A DNA stretch of 64,000 bases from Oryzibacter oryziterrae (GCF_021864535.1 NZ_JAKJIC010000015.1:57288-121287); one strand, 5' to 3'; shown: positions 1-10,532, counted from the first letter of the stretch. Notes: generated by a model not told the origin, from the letters alone. Numbers and translations are program-made.

Positions 1-1051
1 CCGGCGAAGCGTTGAAGGCCATGGCGATATAGGGCGCCAGCGGCACGCAGATCAGCCAGACCACCGCCACGTAGACCAGCGTGAAGGTGAGGCTGTCGGC
101 GAGCGTGCGGCGGACGCGATCGAACTGACGGGCACCGAAGTTCTGCCCGAAGATGGCACCGACAGAGCCTGACAGCGCAAAGATGGCGCCGAACAGCATG
201 GGGTAGAGGCGGCCGATGATGGCCCAGGCGGCGACCGCATCGGTGCCGAAGCGCGAGATGATGGCGGTGACGAAGATGTTGCCGGCCGGCGTTGCCAGAT
301 TGGCAAGGATGGCGGGCATGGCGATGCCCATCAGCGGCCGGAAGTCCTCGCGCACATTGGCAACGGTGGGGCGCTGCAGCATGCGGTGGACCTGATGGAC
401 ACCGTGCCAGCCGATGCCGATCATGACGAAGCGGGAGATGAGCGTGACGATGGCGGCGCCTTCGACCCCGAGATGCAGACCGAAGATGAAGATGGGATCG
501 CAAAGGGCGGCGGTGACGGCACCGCCGAGCGTCACATACATGGATCGGCGGGCGTCGCCGGTGGCGCGGAGAACGCCGGTCATGGCCATGCCGATGCCGA
601 GCAACGGGCTGCCGGGCATCGCGATCCAGAGATAGATCAGCGTGGCGTCGAGCGTCGCCCCTTCGGCGCCCATGGACGACAGGAAGGCCGGCAAGAGGGG
701 CATCATCAGGGCGGTGACGAGCGTCATCGCCACCAGGGAGATGACGAGGCCCGAGCTGGCAAGACGGCGGGCGCGCTCGCGGTTGCCACCGCCGATGGAG
801 CGGGCGCAAAGGGCGGTGACGGCGATGGTGAAGCCGATGCCCAGCGAGGTCATCAGGAACAGCACCAGACCGGCGTAGCCCATGGCGGCCGTGTATTCGG
901 TGCGACCGAGGAAGGAGATGTAGAGGAGGTTGATGACGTCGACCACGAAGATGGCCATCAGACCGATGGAACCGGTGGCGGTCATCACCACCACATGGCG
1001 CATGATCGAACCACTCAGGAAGGCCGCACGCGGCGACGAAACTGTGCTCAT
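1..1051 (-). CDS. MATE family efflux transporter, cut by the window edge
   Basis: This gene encodes a multidrug/toxin extrusion family membrane antiporter, which would export cationic or other organic compounds using an ion gradient. The ATG at 1051 is preceded on the minus strand by a GGAAGGA ribosome site. About 350 codons are visible before the window ends, against roughly 450 for the family, so the C-terminal quarter is missing. The protein begins MSTVSSPRAAF and then shows alternating hydrophobic helices and the basic loop NRERARR typical of MATE proteins. A second full-length MATE gene lies at 20586-22010. The substrate cannot be told from sequence. Confidence 0.88.
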   Translation of the reverse strand, partial: MSTVSSPRAAFLSGSIMRHVVVMTATGSIGLMAIFVVDVINLLYISFLGRTEYTAAMGYAGLVLFLMTSLGIGFTIAVTALCARSIGGGNRERARRLASSGLVISLVAMTLVTALMMPLLPAFLSSMGAEGATLDATLIYLWIAMPGSPLLGIGMAMTGVLRATGDARRSMYVTLGGAVTAALCDPIFIFGLHLGVEGAAIVTLISRFVMIGIGWHGVHQVHRMLQRPTVANVREDFRPLMGIAMPAILANLATPAGNIFVTAIISRFGTDAVAAWAIIGRLYPMLFGAIFALSGSVGAIFGQNFGARQFDRVRRTLADSLTFTLVYVAVVWLICVPLAPYIAMAFNASP

Positions 1052-1252
1052 GGTGTCCTTCCGGATGATTTCGAACAGGAAAAGTCGCCGCGTTGGGGCG
1101 GCTCAGGGCAAGACGCGCCCCAGACTAATGCTGGCCACTGCCGGAACACGACAGCAGCCGGCCGGGAGATCCCGATGATGGCCGCAAGCCTCTCGCCTGC
1201 CCGGCCGCAATAAGGCTTGGACAGGCAAGGACCCGCGAGCTTTGTCCCTCAC

Positions 1253-1273
1253 CCAGGCCATGACACGGCCTGG
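1253..1273. terminator. Hairpin downstream of terC
   Basis: CCAGGCC and GGCCTGG form a perfect 7-bp stem with a 7-nt loop, ten bases past the terC stop codon. No U-tract follows, so it may be a 3' protecting hairpin rather than an intrinsic terminator. Confidence 0.35.
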
Positions 1274-1282
1274 CGGGTGGGG

Positions 1283-2008
1283 TCAATGCAGAACGGTGGC
1301 GCGAACGCCCTCAAGGCTGAGAATCTGGCAGCTTTCCGAGCCGACCACGCCCTCGCAAACCTCGGCCATGCCGCGATGGATCATGGAGAGCGCAACGTAG
1401 AAGATGATCAGCAGGCCGCCCCAGGCGATCCAGCGATGGCGGGCGAGGAGACGCGCAATCAGGGTTGCGGCGGCGCCCATCAGCGCGACGGACAGGAGCA
1501 GGCCGATCACCAGAACGACCAGATGGTTCTTGGCAGCGCCGGCGACGGCCAGGACATTGTCGAGCGACATGGAGAGGTCGGCAATGATGATCTGCGTCAG
1601 CGCCTGGCGGAAGCTCTTGTTGCCGACGGCCGGCGGGTCGTTGGACGCGTCGCCATCCATGGCGTTGGAGGCGGCGTCGAGTGCCTGCTGCTCCTCCTGG
1701 TGGGAGGCGCGGATCTCGCGGAACATCTTCCAGCAGACCCAGAGCAGCAACACGCCACCGGCGAGCGTCAGGCCGATGATTACCAGAAGCTGGGCGGCAA
1801 TCAGCGCGAAGAAGATGCGCAGGAGCACGGCACCGCCGATGCCCCAGAAGATCACCTTGCGGCGAATGGCCGGATCGACGCCGGCGGCGGCCATGCCGAC
1901 AACGATGGCATTGTCGCCGGCCAGTACCACGTCGATGAAGATGACCTGAAACAGCGCCGAGATCTCGCCGGCATATTGGTGAAAGAGGTTCAAGGCGCGT
2001 GGCTCCAA
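1283..2008 (-). CDS. TerC/YjbE family integral membrane protein, probable metal-ion exporter
   Basis: The product is a 241-residue TerC-family membrane protein. Two half-repeats are visible, each with an acidic signature in a helix: VLAGDNAIVVG near residue 30 and DLSMSLDNVLAVAG in the second half, joined by a charged loop at about residues 100-130. Some family members are implicated in Mn(II) export or in loading exported metalloproteins; the substrate here is inferred only from the family. The longest frame starts with TTG at 2008. A better-spaced GGAG lies nine bases before a second TTG at 1993, so translation may begin there. It stands alone, with its promoter in 2009-2216. Confidence 0.85.
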   Translation of the reverse strand: MEPRALNLFHQYAGEISALFQVIFIDVVLAGDNAIVVGMAAAGVDPAIRRKVIFWGIGGAVLLRIFFALIAAQLLVIIGLTLAGGVLLLWVCWKMFREIRASHQEEQQALDAASNAMDGDASNDPPAVGNKSFRQALTQIIIADLSMSLDNVLAVAGAAKNHLVVLVIGLLLSVALMGAAATLIARLLARHRWIAWGGLLIIFYVALSMIHRGMAEVCEGVVGSESCQILSLEGVRATVLH

Positions 2009-2048
2009 TCAAGGACGCGACCGCGCCCGGTGTTCCTGCAGGGACTTT

Positions 2049-2083
2049 GGCCTGAGAGACCCTCTTTTCGATCCGGTCAGGCC
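2049..2083 (-). promoter_or_regulatory. Leader hairpin upstream of the terC-family gene
   Basis: GGCCTGA and TCAGGCC form a perfect 7-bp stem in the leader of the TerC-family gene, 40 nt before the start codon. TerC genes are often controlled by the Mn-sensing yybP-ykoY riboswitch, but the GGGGAGUA signature loop of that class is absent. The hairpin is visible; a regulatory role is only inferred. Confidence 0.25.
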
Positions 2084-2216
2084 AAGCTGCCCGACGGGCA
2101 CTCACGTGTTCAAGTAATGGTCTGGGAGCCCTGCTTCAATACGAATTACGTGTTCGCACCGAAGGAAAAGGCAAATCTGCAACGATTTGATCAAGAGCTT
2201 GAATTCGTAAAGGAAT

Positions 2217-2843
2217 CTATACCGGCAACCCCAGACGGCGCAGATCGGCGGCAAGACGGGCGGGATCGGTGTAGGTCAGCCCGGTGAGACCGGCCGCTGA
2301 GGCGCCCTCGGCATTCTCGGGCATGTCGTCGATGAAGACGGTTTGACCGGGGGCAAAGCCGAGATGCTCAAGGCAGCGGGTGAAGACCGCGGGATCCGGT
2401 TTCTTGGTGTCAAACTGGGCGCTGACGGTGAAGCGGTGACCGGCGCGGGCGGCAAGTTCCGGCACCAGATCGTGACGGCGCGCATGCACAAGCGGGCCGT
2501 TGTTGGTGAGGACGCCGACGGCAAGGCCCGCCGCCAGCAGCTGGTCGATGATGGCGAGCGTGCCGGGCACCAGCGTCATGGCGGCCTTGCGGGCGGCGAG
2601 CCACTGGTCTTCCGCAAGCGGGTAGCCGAGGCGATCCTGCCAGGACTTCAGGTAGAGCGGGCCGGTGGGATAGGCGCCGCCGTCGGCGGCGGCTTCGAGC
2701 CCCTCGGACCAGATGGCCGTTTCGATGAAGACAGGATCAAGGCCGGTCATCCCGGCGAGGCGGGCGACGCGGACCGAGCGATCATAGGCATAGACGACGT
2801 CGTCCATGTCGAACAGGACGAGCTTCACAGGCGAGGACGTCAT
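2217..2843 (-). CDS. HAD-superfamily hydrolase
   Basis: The product is a 208-residue haloacid-dehalogenase-type phosphatase of subfamily IA. All four motifs are visible: the nucleophile motif FDMDDV (Asp12, Asp14), motif II VLTNNG, motif III lysine in KKPDP and motif IV FIDDMPEN. A helical cap lies between motifs I and II. Such enzymes hydrolyse small phosphoesters; the substrate is unknown. The start at 2843 is three bases after the tldD stop, so the two are co-transcribed. The family assignment is firm and the substrate is open. Confidence 0.88.
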   Translation of the reverse strand: MTSSPVKLVLFDMDDVVYAYDRSVRVARLAGMTGLDPVFIETAIWSEGLEAAADGGAYPTGPLYLKSWQDRLGYPLAEDQWLAARKAAMTLVPGTLAIIDQLLAAGLAVGVLTNNGPLVHARRHDLVPELAARAGHRFTVSAQFDTKKPDPAVFTRCLEHLGFAPGQTVFIDDMPENAEGASAAGLTGLTYTDPARLAADLRRLGLPV

Positions 2844-2846
2844 GGA

Positions 2847-4271
2847 TCAGGTCGCCGTGCCGCCGACGGTCACCGCGTCGATGCGCAGCGACGGCTGGCC
2901 GACGCCGACGGGCACGCCCTGCCCGGCCTTGCCACACATGCCGACGCCCTTGTCGATCTCCATGTCGTTGCCGACCATGGAGACGCGCTTCATGGCATCC
3001 GGGCCGTTGCCGATGAGCATGGCGCCCTTGATGGGTTCCTCGACCTTGCCGTTGCGCACGCGGTAAGCCTCGGTGCAATCGAAGACGAACTTGCCGGAGG
3101 TGATGTCGACCTGGCCGCCGGAGAAGGCGACGGCATAGATGCCGTCCTTGACGGAGGCGAGGATTTCCTCGCGCGTCTTGTCGCCGGAGAGCATGTAGGT
3201 GTTGGTCATGCGCGGCATGGGCACATGGGCATAGGACTGGCGGCGGCCGTTGCCGGTGGAGGCCGCGCCCATCAGGCGGGCGTTCTGGCGGTCCTGCATG
3301 TAGCCGACCAGCCGGCCGTTCTCGATCAGCGTGGTGCGCTGGCTGGGCGTGCCCTCGTCGTCGATGGTCAGCGAGCCGCGCGCGTCGGGGATCGTGCCGT
3401 CATCGACGATGGTCACGCCTGGGGCGGCAACCATTTCGCCCATGAGACCGGCAAAGGCGGAGGTCTTCTTGCGGTTGAAGTCGCCCTCGAGGCCGTGGCC
3501 GACCGCTTCGTGCAGGAGCACGCCGGGCCAGCCGGGTCCGAGCACCACGTCGAAGGTGCCGGCGGGAGCGGGCTTGGCTTCGAGATTGACCAAGGCCTGG
3601 CGCAGCGCCTCGTCGACGGCGGCGTGCCAGCGGTCGGGCGTGATGAAGGGGGCGAGATTGAGCCGGCCGCCCTCGCCGAAACCGCCGCTTTCCTGCCGAT
3701 CGCCCTCACCGACGATGACGGAGACGTTGATGCGGACGAGCGGGCGGACGTCGCGGACGCGGGTGCCGTCGGCGCGCAGGATCTCCACCACCTTGTGCGA
3801 GGCGGCAACGGAGGCGGACACCTGACGGACGCGCGGATCGCGGGCGCGGGCATAGGCGTCGATCTCGGAGAGCAGTGCCACCTTGTCGGCGAAGATGGGC
3901 GATAGCAGCGGATTCTCGTCGCCGTAGAGCTTGACGTTGGTGGCGCGCGGCGGCGCGGACATGGTGCCGGAATAGCCCGAGGCGACAGCGCGGACGGCGT
4001 CGGCGGCGCGTTTCAGCGCCTTTTCGGAGATGTCGTCGGCATGGGCATAGCCGACGGACTCGCCGGCAACCGAGCGCAGGCCGAAGCCCTGGTTGACGTC
4101 ATAGGTGGCAGCCTTGAGGCGGCCGTTGTCGAAGGCCAGCACCTCGCCCTGGGCGCGCTCCAGATAGAGCTCGCCGTCATCGGCGCCAGCAAGGGCGTCG
4201 GCAACGATGCGGTGCGCGGCGTCGGGATCGAGGCCGGTCAGGGCGAAAAGATCATGGGAATCAACGGTCAT
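2847..4271 (-). CDS. tldD: Metalloprotease TldD
   Basis: TldD is the catalytic partner of the TldD/TldE (PmbA) metalloprotease, which trims peptides such as microcin precursors and some RiPPs. The HEAVGHGLEGD segment carries the HExxxH zinc motif of the family, and the C-terminal part holds the glycine-rich GNGRRQSYAHVPMPRM and CGKAGQGVPVGVG stretches. I place the start at the ATG at 4271 (474 residues, the usual family length). The frame opens further upstream at 4334, but that would overlap the preceding gene. No tldE/pmbA partner lies in the window. tldD next to the cox cluster is a familiar Hyphomicrobiales arrangement. Confidence 0.95.
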   Translation of the reverse strand: MTVDSHDLFALTGLDPDAAHRIVADALAGADDGELYLERAQGEVLAFDNGRLKAATYDVNQGFGLRSVAGESVGYAHADDISEKALKRAADAVRAVASGYSGTMSAPPRATNVKLYGDENPLLSPIFADKVALLSEIDAYARARDPRVRQVSASVAASHKVVEILRADGTRVRDVRPLVRINVSVIVGEGDRQESGGFGEGGRLNLAPFITPDRWHAAVDEALRQALVNLEAKPAPAGTFDVVLGPGWPGVLLHEAVGHGLEGDFNRKKTSAFAGLMGEMVAAPGVTIVDDGTIPDARGSLTIDDEGTPSQRTTLIENGRLVGYMQDRQNARLMGAASTGNGRRQSYAHVPMPRMTNTYMLSGDKTREEILASVKDGIYAVAFSGGQVDITSGKFVFDCTEAYRVRNGKVEEPIKGAMLIGNGPDAMKRVSMVGNDMEIDKGVGMCGKAGQGVPVGVGQPSLRIDAVTVGGTAT

Positions 4272-4305
4272 CGACACACTGCAGTCCGGTCTTCGAGGGG
4301 GCTCT

Positions 4306-4914
4306 TCAATAGAGCGTTGCCCGGTAGCGCTCAAGCATTTCCGCCTGGGTCTCGGCCTGGTCGAGGCCGAGCTGATCGCGCATCATCTCGCCCATGGAGG
4401 GCAGGATCGCGCGGTCGACACGGTTCTCAGCGGACCAGAGATGCGAGCGCATGAGGGCCTTGGCACAATGCAGGTAAACCTCGGCGACCGCAATGACCAG
4501 CACCGTCTTCGGTAACTTTCCCGCGACCTCGAAGCGGGCGAGGAGGTCCGGATCGGTCTCGATGGTGGCGTGGCCGTTGATGCGCAGCGTCTCGTCGACA
4601 CCGGGAACCATGAAGAGCAGGCCGACGCCGGGATTATCCAAGATGTTGAGAAGACTGTCCAATCGGTTGTTGCCGGCGCGATCGGGCAGAAGCAGCGTGC
4701 GATCGTCGGCGACCGCGACGAAGCCCGGCGCGTCGCCACGCGGGGTGACGTCGCCCAGGCCGTCGGCCCCATGGGTGGACAGAAGGCAGAAGGGCGAGAG
4801 CTCGATGAAGCGGCGGGCATGGCGGTCGAGCGCGGGCAGGACCTTGCGGCGGGAGCGCTCGCGCGCATCGCCATAGAGGGCGCGCAGGGATGCTGTGTCA
4901 CGGATGGCAGACAT
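4306..4914 (-). CDS. Pyridoxamine 5'-phosphate oxidase-family FMN protein
   Basis: The product is a 202-residue flavoprotein of the PPOX split-barrel type, resembling the MSMEG_1061 group of FMN-dependent proteins. The conserved features are the N-terminal helix followed by FCLLSTHGADG, DVTPRGDAPGF and the loop PDRAGNNRLDSLLNI, which contact flavin in relatives, and GLLFMVPG in the barrel. It lies 34 bases before tldD on the same strand and may share its transcript. The physiological substrate is not known, and pyridoxamine phosphate oxidation itself is unlikely for this subgroup. Confidence 0.85.
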   Translation of the reverse strand: MSAIRDTASLRALYGDARERSRRKVLPALDRHARRFIELSPFCLLSTHGADGLGDVTPRGDAPGFVAVADDRTLLLPDRAGNNRLDSLLNILDNPGVGLLFMVPGVDETLRINGHATIETDPDLLARFEVAGKLPKTVLVIAVAEVYLHCAKALMRSHLWSAENRVDRAILPSMGEMMRDQLGLDQAETQAEMLERYRATLY

Positions 4915-5020
4915 GTCACCTCCAGGTCACCGAAGGACCGGCGTTTTGTCGCGCGAATGTCGCGCTTCGTGCGCATAGGCCACCAGACACGCCAGAAGCC
5001 GTCGCCCGGCGTGGGGCGCC

Positions 5021-5548
5021 TCACGGCAAGGCGGCGTAGCCTTCCTTGAAGCCCTTGAGCGAGACGGGAATGCCGATGCCGTTCTCGGGCGAGTCGTAGA
5101 TGACGAAGAGCGCCTTCTGGCCGGTGGAGAGCTGGTTGATCAGATCGTCCTGCAGGATCACCTCGGCATAGCAGCCGCGGGCGCGGCAACGGACGAAGCC
5201 GGCGCGGCCGATATCCTTGTCGTCGATCCGCAGGCCGAGGCCGGCCATGAGATAGACGCCGAGCGGGGCGAGCACGCGCATGATGCGCGCCTTCTTGTCC
5301 ACGGTCTTCACGATGAGGACGGAGAGGCCGATGTTGTCGCGATCCTCGGCGGTGACGTTCTGCACCATGGCGCATTGCTTGTCGCGGGCGCCGACCGGCT
5401 GATCGCAGCGGATCTGCCAGTCGCCGAAAACCTGCTCGACCTTGCCGTCGGAAAACTCCTGGGCGGCGGCAGGTGTGGAAATCCCTGCAAAGGACGAAAG
5501 GACCAGCGAAAGGGACAGGAGGGTGGAAAGGGCGCGCTTCGACTGCAT
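5021..5548 (-). CDS. Invasion associated locus B (IalB) family secreted protein
   Basis: The product is a 175-residue exported protein of the IalB family, named for a Bartonella factor required for erythrocyte entry but widespread in free-living rhizobia. A signal peptide is clear: a basic start MQSKR, a hydrophobic stretch, and an AAA-Q type cleavage site near residue 29. The mature part contains GDWQIRCDQ and paired cysteines, including GFVRCRARGCYAE, likely disulfide-bonded in the periplasm. The start at 5548 is chosen because it begins the signal peptide; the frame stays open to 5830 without a sensible N-terminus. It is divergent from coxB. The molecular function in non-pathogens is unknown. 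Confidence 0.88.
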   Translation of the reverse strand: MQSKRALSTLLSLSLVLSSFAGISTPAAAQEFSDGKVEQVFGDWQIRCDQPVGARDKQCAMVQNVTAEDRDNIGLSVLIVKTVDKKARIMRVLAPLGVYLMAGLGLRIDDKDIGRAGFVRCRARGCYAEVILQDDLINQLSTGQKALFVIYDSPENGIGIPVSLKGFKEGYAALP

Positions 5549-6033
5549 CGAACGATCTCGTGGTTCCGTCTGGTCCAAATACCGGCAGAGCGACTGAGCG
5601 CTGCCCGGCGCAAGCAAAACCCGCCAAATGCGGCGAATCAACGAATTACGATCTTTATACACGCAATTTTCCGCGCCCGCGTCGATCCCGTGCCGCCTGA
5701 AGGCGACGCACCGCAAGCGCGTCCCAACGTCACGCTTGCAAGGTGAGAATGCCATTGCGAATGACTTGCATATGTGGTTTTTTACGTAGGATGTTTGATC
5801 CAGATCAAGGCGCGAAACGATTTTCCTCATGGGAGAACGCGTTTTGAATCAAGGGCTCCACCGGAGACGGCAAGGCGCTCGGGCAGAGGAGAGCCCTGGG
5901 AATCACGGCATCGGGGCGACCGGCCGAAAGGCGGGAGAACGGGCCCCCGATCCGTCTGGATCAAAGTTGGGAAAGCACCGCGAAGCCGCAGCCGGCGCGA
6001 CGGCTCGGAGCGGCGGGGAATGGAGGGGGAACC
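5549..6033. other. 485-bp divergent control region between ialB and coxB
   Basis: No convincing gene lies here. The region holds the promoters of ialB (minus) and of the cox operon (plus). Its middle, about 5640-5820, is AT-richer than the surroundings and contains the FixK/FNR-type box at 5795-5808. Downstream of that box is an untranslated leader of more than 200 bases, ending in a strong GGAGGGGGA ribosome site for coxB. Confidence 0.6.
5795..5808. promoter_or_regulatory. FixK/FNR-type binding site
   Basis: TTGATCCAGATCAA is a perfect TTGAT-N4-ATCAA palindrome, the recognition sequence of CRP/FNR-family oxygen regulators such as FixK and FnrL. It sits 226 bases upstream of the coxB start and 247 bases from the divergent ialB start. 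Oxygen-dependent control of the aa3 oxidase is the natural reading. Whether the site activates or represses cannot be told without the transcription start. Confidence 0.65.
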
Positions 6034-6897
6034 GTGTTCAGATCCGCAAATCGCCTGTATGGGGCGATCATTGCTGCAGGCACCTGCCTTGTATCGACCC
6101 AAGCTTGGGCAGAGGCCCAGCCGTGGGGCACCTATCTTCAGCCTGCCGACACGCAGGTGGCGGAGGATATCCACACCTTCGGCGCCCTGACCTTCTGGAT
6201 CGTCGGCATCATCACGCTGTTCGTGCTGGGGCTGCTGGTCTACGTGGTGGTGCGCTTCAACGCCAAGGCCAACCCGGTTCCGTCCAAGACCTCGCACAAC
6301 ACCATGATCGAGGTGGTCTGGACCATCGCGCCGATCATGATCCTGCTGATCATCGCCGTGCCGTCGTTCCGCCTGCTCTATGAAGAGCTGGTGATCCCCG
6401 ACGCCAAGATGACCATCAAGGTGACGGCCAACAAGTGGTACTGGAACTACGAGTATCCCGAACAGGGCGACATCTCCTTCGACAGCTACATGCTGAAGGA
6501 CGAAGAGCGGACCGATCCGGTGAAGCAGCCGCGCCTCTTGGCCGTGGACTCGCCGCTGGTGCTGCCGGTGGGTGAGGTGATCCGCATCCAGGTGACGGCC
6601 ACCGACGTGATCCACTCCTTCGCCATGCAGCCCTTCGGCGTGAAGATCGACGCCATTCCCGGTCGCCTCAACGAAAGCTGGTTCAAGATCGAGAACGCCG
6701 GCACCTTCTACGGACAGTGCTCGGAACTGTGCGGCCAGAACCACGCCTTCATGCCGATCGAGATCCGGGCGGTGACCGCCGACCAGTTCGCCAAGTGGAC
6801 GGAAGCGGCCAAGACCGATCTCAACGCCGCCAAGGCCCTGCTGGCCCAGTTCGACGACGAGAACGCCAAGGCCCCGACCACGGTGGCCGCGAACTGA
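6034..6897 (+). CDS. coxB: Cytochrome c oxidase subunit II
   Basis: CoxB accepts electrons from cytochrome c at its binuclear CuA centre and passes them to subunit I. The GTG start at 6034 follows GGAGGGGGA at ideal spacing. A signal peptide is followed by two transmembrane helices (about residues 50-72 and 95-115) and a periplasmic cupredoxin domain. CuA ligands are visible as His194 in DVIHSF and Cys229, Cys233, His237 and Met240 in CSELCGQNHAFM. The length, 287 residues, is normal. It is the first gene of the cox cluster, 75 bases before coxA. Confidence 0.98.
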   Translation: MFRSANRLYGAIIAAGTCLVSTQAWAEAQPWGTYLQPADTQVAEDIHTFGALTFWIVGIITLFVLGLLVYVVVRFNAKANPVPSKTSHNTMIEVVWTIAPIMILLIIAVPSFRLLYEELVIPDAKMTIKVTANKWYWNYEYPEQGDISFDSYMLKDEERTDPVKQPRLLAVDSPLVLPVGEVIRIQVTATDVIHSFAMQPFGVKIDAIPGRLNESWFKIENAGTFYGQCSELCGQNHAFMPIEIRAVTADQFAKWTEAAKTDLNAAKALLAQFDDENAKAPTTVAAN

Positions 6898-8580
<1,683 letters not shown>

Positions 8581-8595
8581 CGAACCCGCGTTCCT

Positions 8596-8666
8596 CTGGC
8601 GCCCCTCAGTCTCCCAAGGGCGCCAGACCGCCCGGGTGCCGACCCGCTGGATGGCCGGCACCCGGG
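8596..8666 (+). other. Tandem hairpins between coxA and ctaB
   Basis: Two perfect inverted repeats lie in the 134-bp gap. The first has 9-bp arms CTGGCGCCC/GGGCGCCAG (8596-8604 and 8618-8626); the second has 11-bp arms CCCGGGTGCCG/CGGCACCCGGG (8631-8641 and 8656-8666). Neither has a U-tract. They may stabilise the abundant coxBA message or damp readthrough into the assembly genes. Confidence 0.55.
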
Positions 8667-8714
8667 AATAACCTTCAAGGCAACGGCCTTGCAGCAAGAG
8701 CATAGGCGGAACCC

Positions 8715-9653
8715 ATGGCCCTGATCGACGATACCGATGTTGTCCTCAGCCCCGCCGTAACAGGCGGTACGGGCTCGATCGGCGACTATTTCGAGCTTCT
8801 GAAGCCGCGCGTGATGTCGCTGGTGATCTTCACGGCGCTGGTGGGCCTGATGCTGGCCCCGGGCGGGCTGCATCCGCTGCTGGCCGCGGTTGCCCTGCTG
8901 GCCATTGCCGTGGGCGCGGGAGCCTCGGGCGCGCTCAACATGTGGTATGACGCCGACATCGACCGGATCATGTCGCGCACGGCGCGCCGTCCCATTCCCG
9001 ACGGGCGGGTATCGCCGTCCGAAGCGCTGCATTTCGGCAGCGTGCTGTCGGTGCTGTCGGTGCTGGTGCTGGGCGTTGCGGTGAACTGGGTGGCGGCCTT
9101 CCTGCTGGCCTTCACCATCTTCTTCTACGTGGTGGTCTACACCATGGGGCTGAAGCGCCGGACCTCGCAGAATATCGTGATCGGCGGTGCCGCCGGGGCC
9201 TTCCCGCCGATGATCGGCTGGGCGGCGGTGACGGGCACGGTGTCGATCGAGAGCATCGTGCTGTTCCTCATCATCTTCTTCTGGACCCCGCCGCATTTCT
9301 GGGCGCTGGCGCTGGTGAAGTCCGAGGACTATGCGCGGGCCGGCATCCCGATGATGCCGGTGGTGGCCGGCGAGCGGTCGACGCGGCTGCAGATCTTCAC
9401 CTATGCGCTGGTGCTGGCACCGATCGGCGTGGCGCCGGCGGTTCTCGGCTTTGCCTCGCTTGCCTATGGCGTCTTTGCCGCCGGGATGGGTGCGGCCTTC
9501 GTCGCGCTGTCGGCGCGCGTGGCCTTCCACGCCAAGAGCGGTGCCGAAGCCAAGCGCATCAACATGCAGCTGTTCTTCTTCTCGATCGCCTATCTGTTCG
9601 CGCTGTTTGCCGCCTTGCTGGTGGACGGCGTGGTCAGCCGCATCATCTCGTGA
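8715..9653 (+). CDS. ctaB: Protoheme IX farnesyltransferase (heme O synthase)
   Basis: CtaB attaches a farnesyl group to protoheme to give heme O, the precursor of the heme A carried by CoxA. It is a 312-residue UbiA-family polytopic membrane prenyltransferase. The aspartate-rich metal-diphosphate motif is visible as [15 protein letters not shown] near residues 76-90, followed by RPIPDGRVS. Its position inside the cox cluster fits maturation of the aa3 enzyme. The second enzyme of the route, heme A synthase, is not in this window. Confidence 0.96.
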   Translation: MALIDDTDVVLSPAVTGGTGSIGDYFELLKPRVMSLVIFTALVGLMLAPGGLHPLLAAVALLAIAVGAGASGALNMWYDADIDRIMSRTARRPIPDGRVSPSEALHFGSVLSVLSVLVLGVAVNWVAAFLLAFTIFFYVVVYTMGLKRRTSQNIVIGGAAGAFPPMIGWAAVTGTVSIESIVLFLIIFFWTPPHFWALALVKSEDYARAGIPMMPVVAGERSTRLQIFTYALVLAPIGVAPAVLGFASLAYGVFAAGMGAAFVALSARVAFHAKSGAEAKRINMQLFFFSIAYLFALFAALLVDGVVSRIIS

Positions 9654-9661
9654 GGTCCGCC

Positions 9662-9823
9662 ATGCATATCGTTCCCATCGTCGAACTCACCCCCGCCCAG
9701 AAGGCAGCCCAGCGCCGCCGCTCGATTGCCATCGGCCTCGGCCTTGGCGCGCTGGTGGTGCTGTTCTTCCTGGTCACCATCGTCAAGATCAGCGGCAATA
9801 TCGCCCAGCACGCGGCCATGTGA
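9662..9823 (+). CDS. Small CoxF-like membrane protein of the cox cluster
   Basis: This is a 53-codon gene, starting MHIVPIVELTPAQKAAQRRR, with a single transmembrane helix at about residues 21-41 and a short tail. It begins nine bases after ctaB and ends 21 bases before ctaG. Small single-span proteins at exactly this place in alphaproteobacterial cox operons are annotated as CoxF or as hypothetical oxidase-associated proteins. Sequence and position support a real gene; its role, perhaps oxidase assembly, is inferred from context only. Confidence 0.75.
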   Translation: MHIVPIVELTPAQKAAQRRRSIAIGLGLGALVVLFFLVTIVKISGNIAQHAAM

Positions 9824-9844
9824 TCCGGACCGGGAGGACTGCAG

Positions 9845-10462
9845 GTGAACGCGCCTTCAGACGTCAAGGCTAGAGAACCGAAGGCCAACCGCAACGGTGC
9901 GGTGGCGCTGGCCTGCGCCGGCGTGTTTCTCGGCATGGTCGGCCTCGCCTTTGCTTCGGTGCCGCTCTACCGCATCTTCTGCCAGGCGACCGGCTATGGC
10001 GGGACGACGCAGGTGGCGAAGGCGGAAGCGGCGGGCCAGAAGCTCGACCGGCCGATCACCGTGCGCTTCGATGCCAATGTGGCCGACGGGCTCGACTGGG
10101 AGTTCCGCCCGGTGAGCGCACCGGAGACGCTGAAGATCGGCGAGATCGCCACGGCGCATTTCCATGTGCGCAACCGCTCGGACAAGCCGCTGTCGGCCAC
10201 CGCCGCCTTCAACGTTGCGCCCGACTCCATGGGCGCCTACTTCTCGAAGATCCAGTGCTTCTGCTTCAATCAGCAATCGCTGAAACCGGGCGAGGAAGCC
10301 GATCTGGCCGTCACCTATTTCGTCGACCCCGCCATGGTGGACGACAAGAACAGCGCCGGCGTGCACACGGTCACGCTGTCCTACACCTTCTTCCCGACCG
10401 AGGAAGTGGGGCGGACGGTGGTGAGCACGGAGGCCGGCAAGGGCCAGGACACCAGGTCCTGA
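9845..10462 (+). CDS. ctaG: Cytochrome c oxidase assembly protein CtaG (Cox11 family)
   Basis: CtaG/Cox11 delivers copper to the CuB site of subunit I. The GTG start at 9845 follows GGGAGGA. The protein has 205 residues: a cytoplasmic N-terminus, one membrane helix (about residues 19-39), Cys46 just outside the membrane, and a periplasmic immunoglobulin-like domain with the copper-binding CFCF motif (Cys138, Cys140) followed by NQQ. All features of a functional Cox11 are present. Confidence 0.96.
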   Translation: MNAPSDVKAREPKANRNGAVALACAGVFLGMVGLAFASVPLYRIFCQATGYGGTTQVAKAEAAGQKLDRPITVRFDANVADGLDWEFRPVSAPETLKIGEIATAHFHVRNRSDKPLSATAAFNVAPDSMGAYFSKIQCFCFNQQSLKPGEEADLAVTYFVDPAMVDDKNSAGVHTVTLSYTFFPTEEVGRTVVSTEAGKGQDTRS

Positions 10463-10532
10463 GACATGAATCTGATCAAACGTCCGCGCGGCCGCCGATC
10501 ACGGCGTGCGGATGAGAGGGGGAAGAGGACAA

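Noticed and set aside
2009..2105. A glycine-riboswitch or yybP-ykoY-like leader upstream of the TerC-family gene
   Set aside because: CTCTCAGGCCAAAG resembles the 3' half of a glycine aptamer, but the matching 5' GAGAG arm and CGCCGAAGG core are absent. The GGGGAGUA loop of the Mn riboswitch is also absent.
2187..2194. TTGATCAA as a second FNR-type site
   Set aside because: The half-sites abut without the required four-base spacer.
386..2287. Two long plus-strand open frames (386-1213 and 1217-2287)
   Set aside because: They are antisense to the MATE and TerC-family genes and are compositionally biased; the minus-strand readings give clear membrane proteins.
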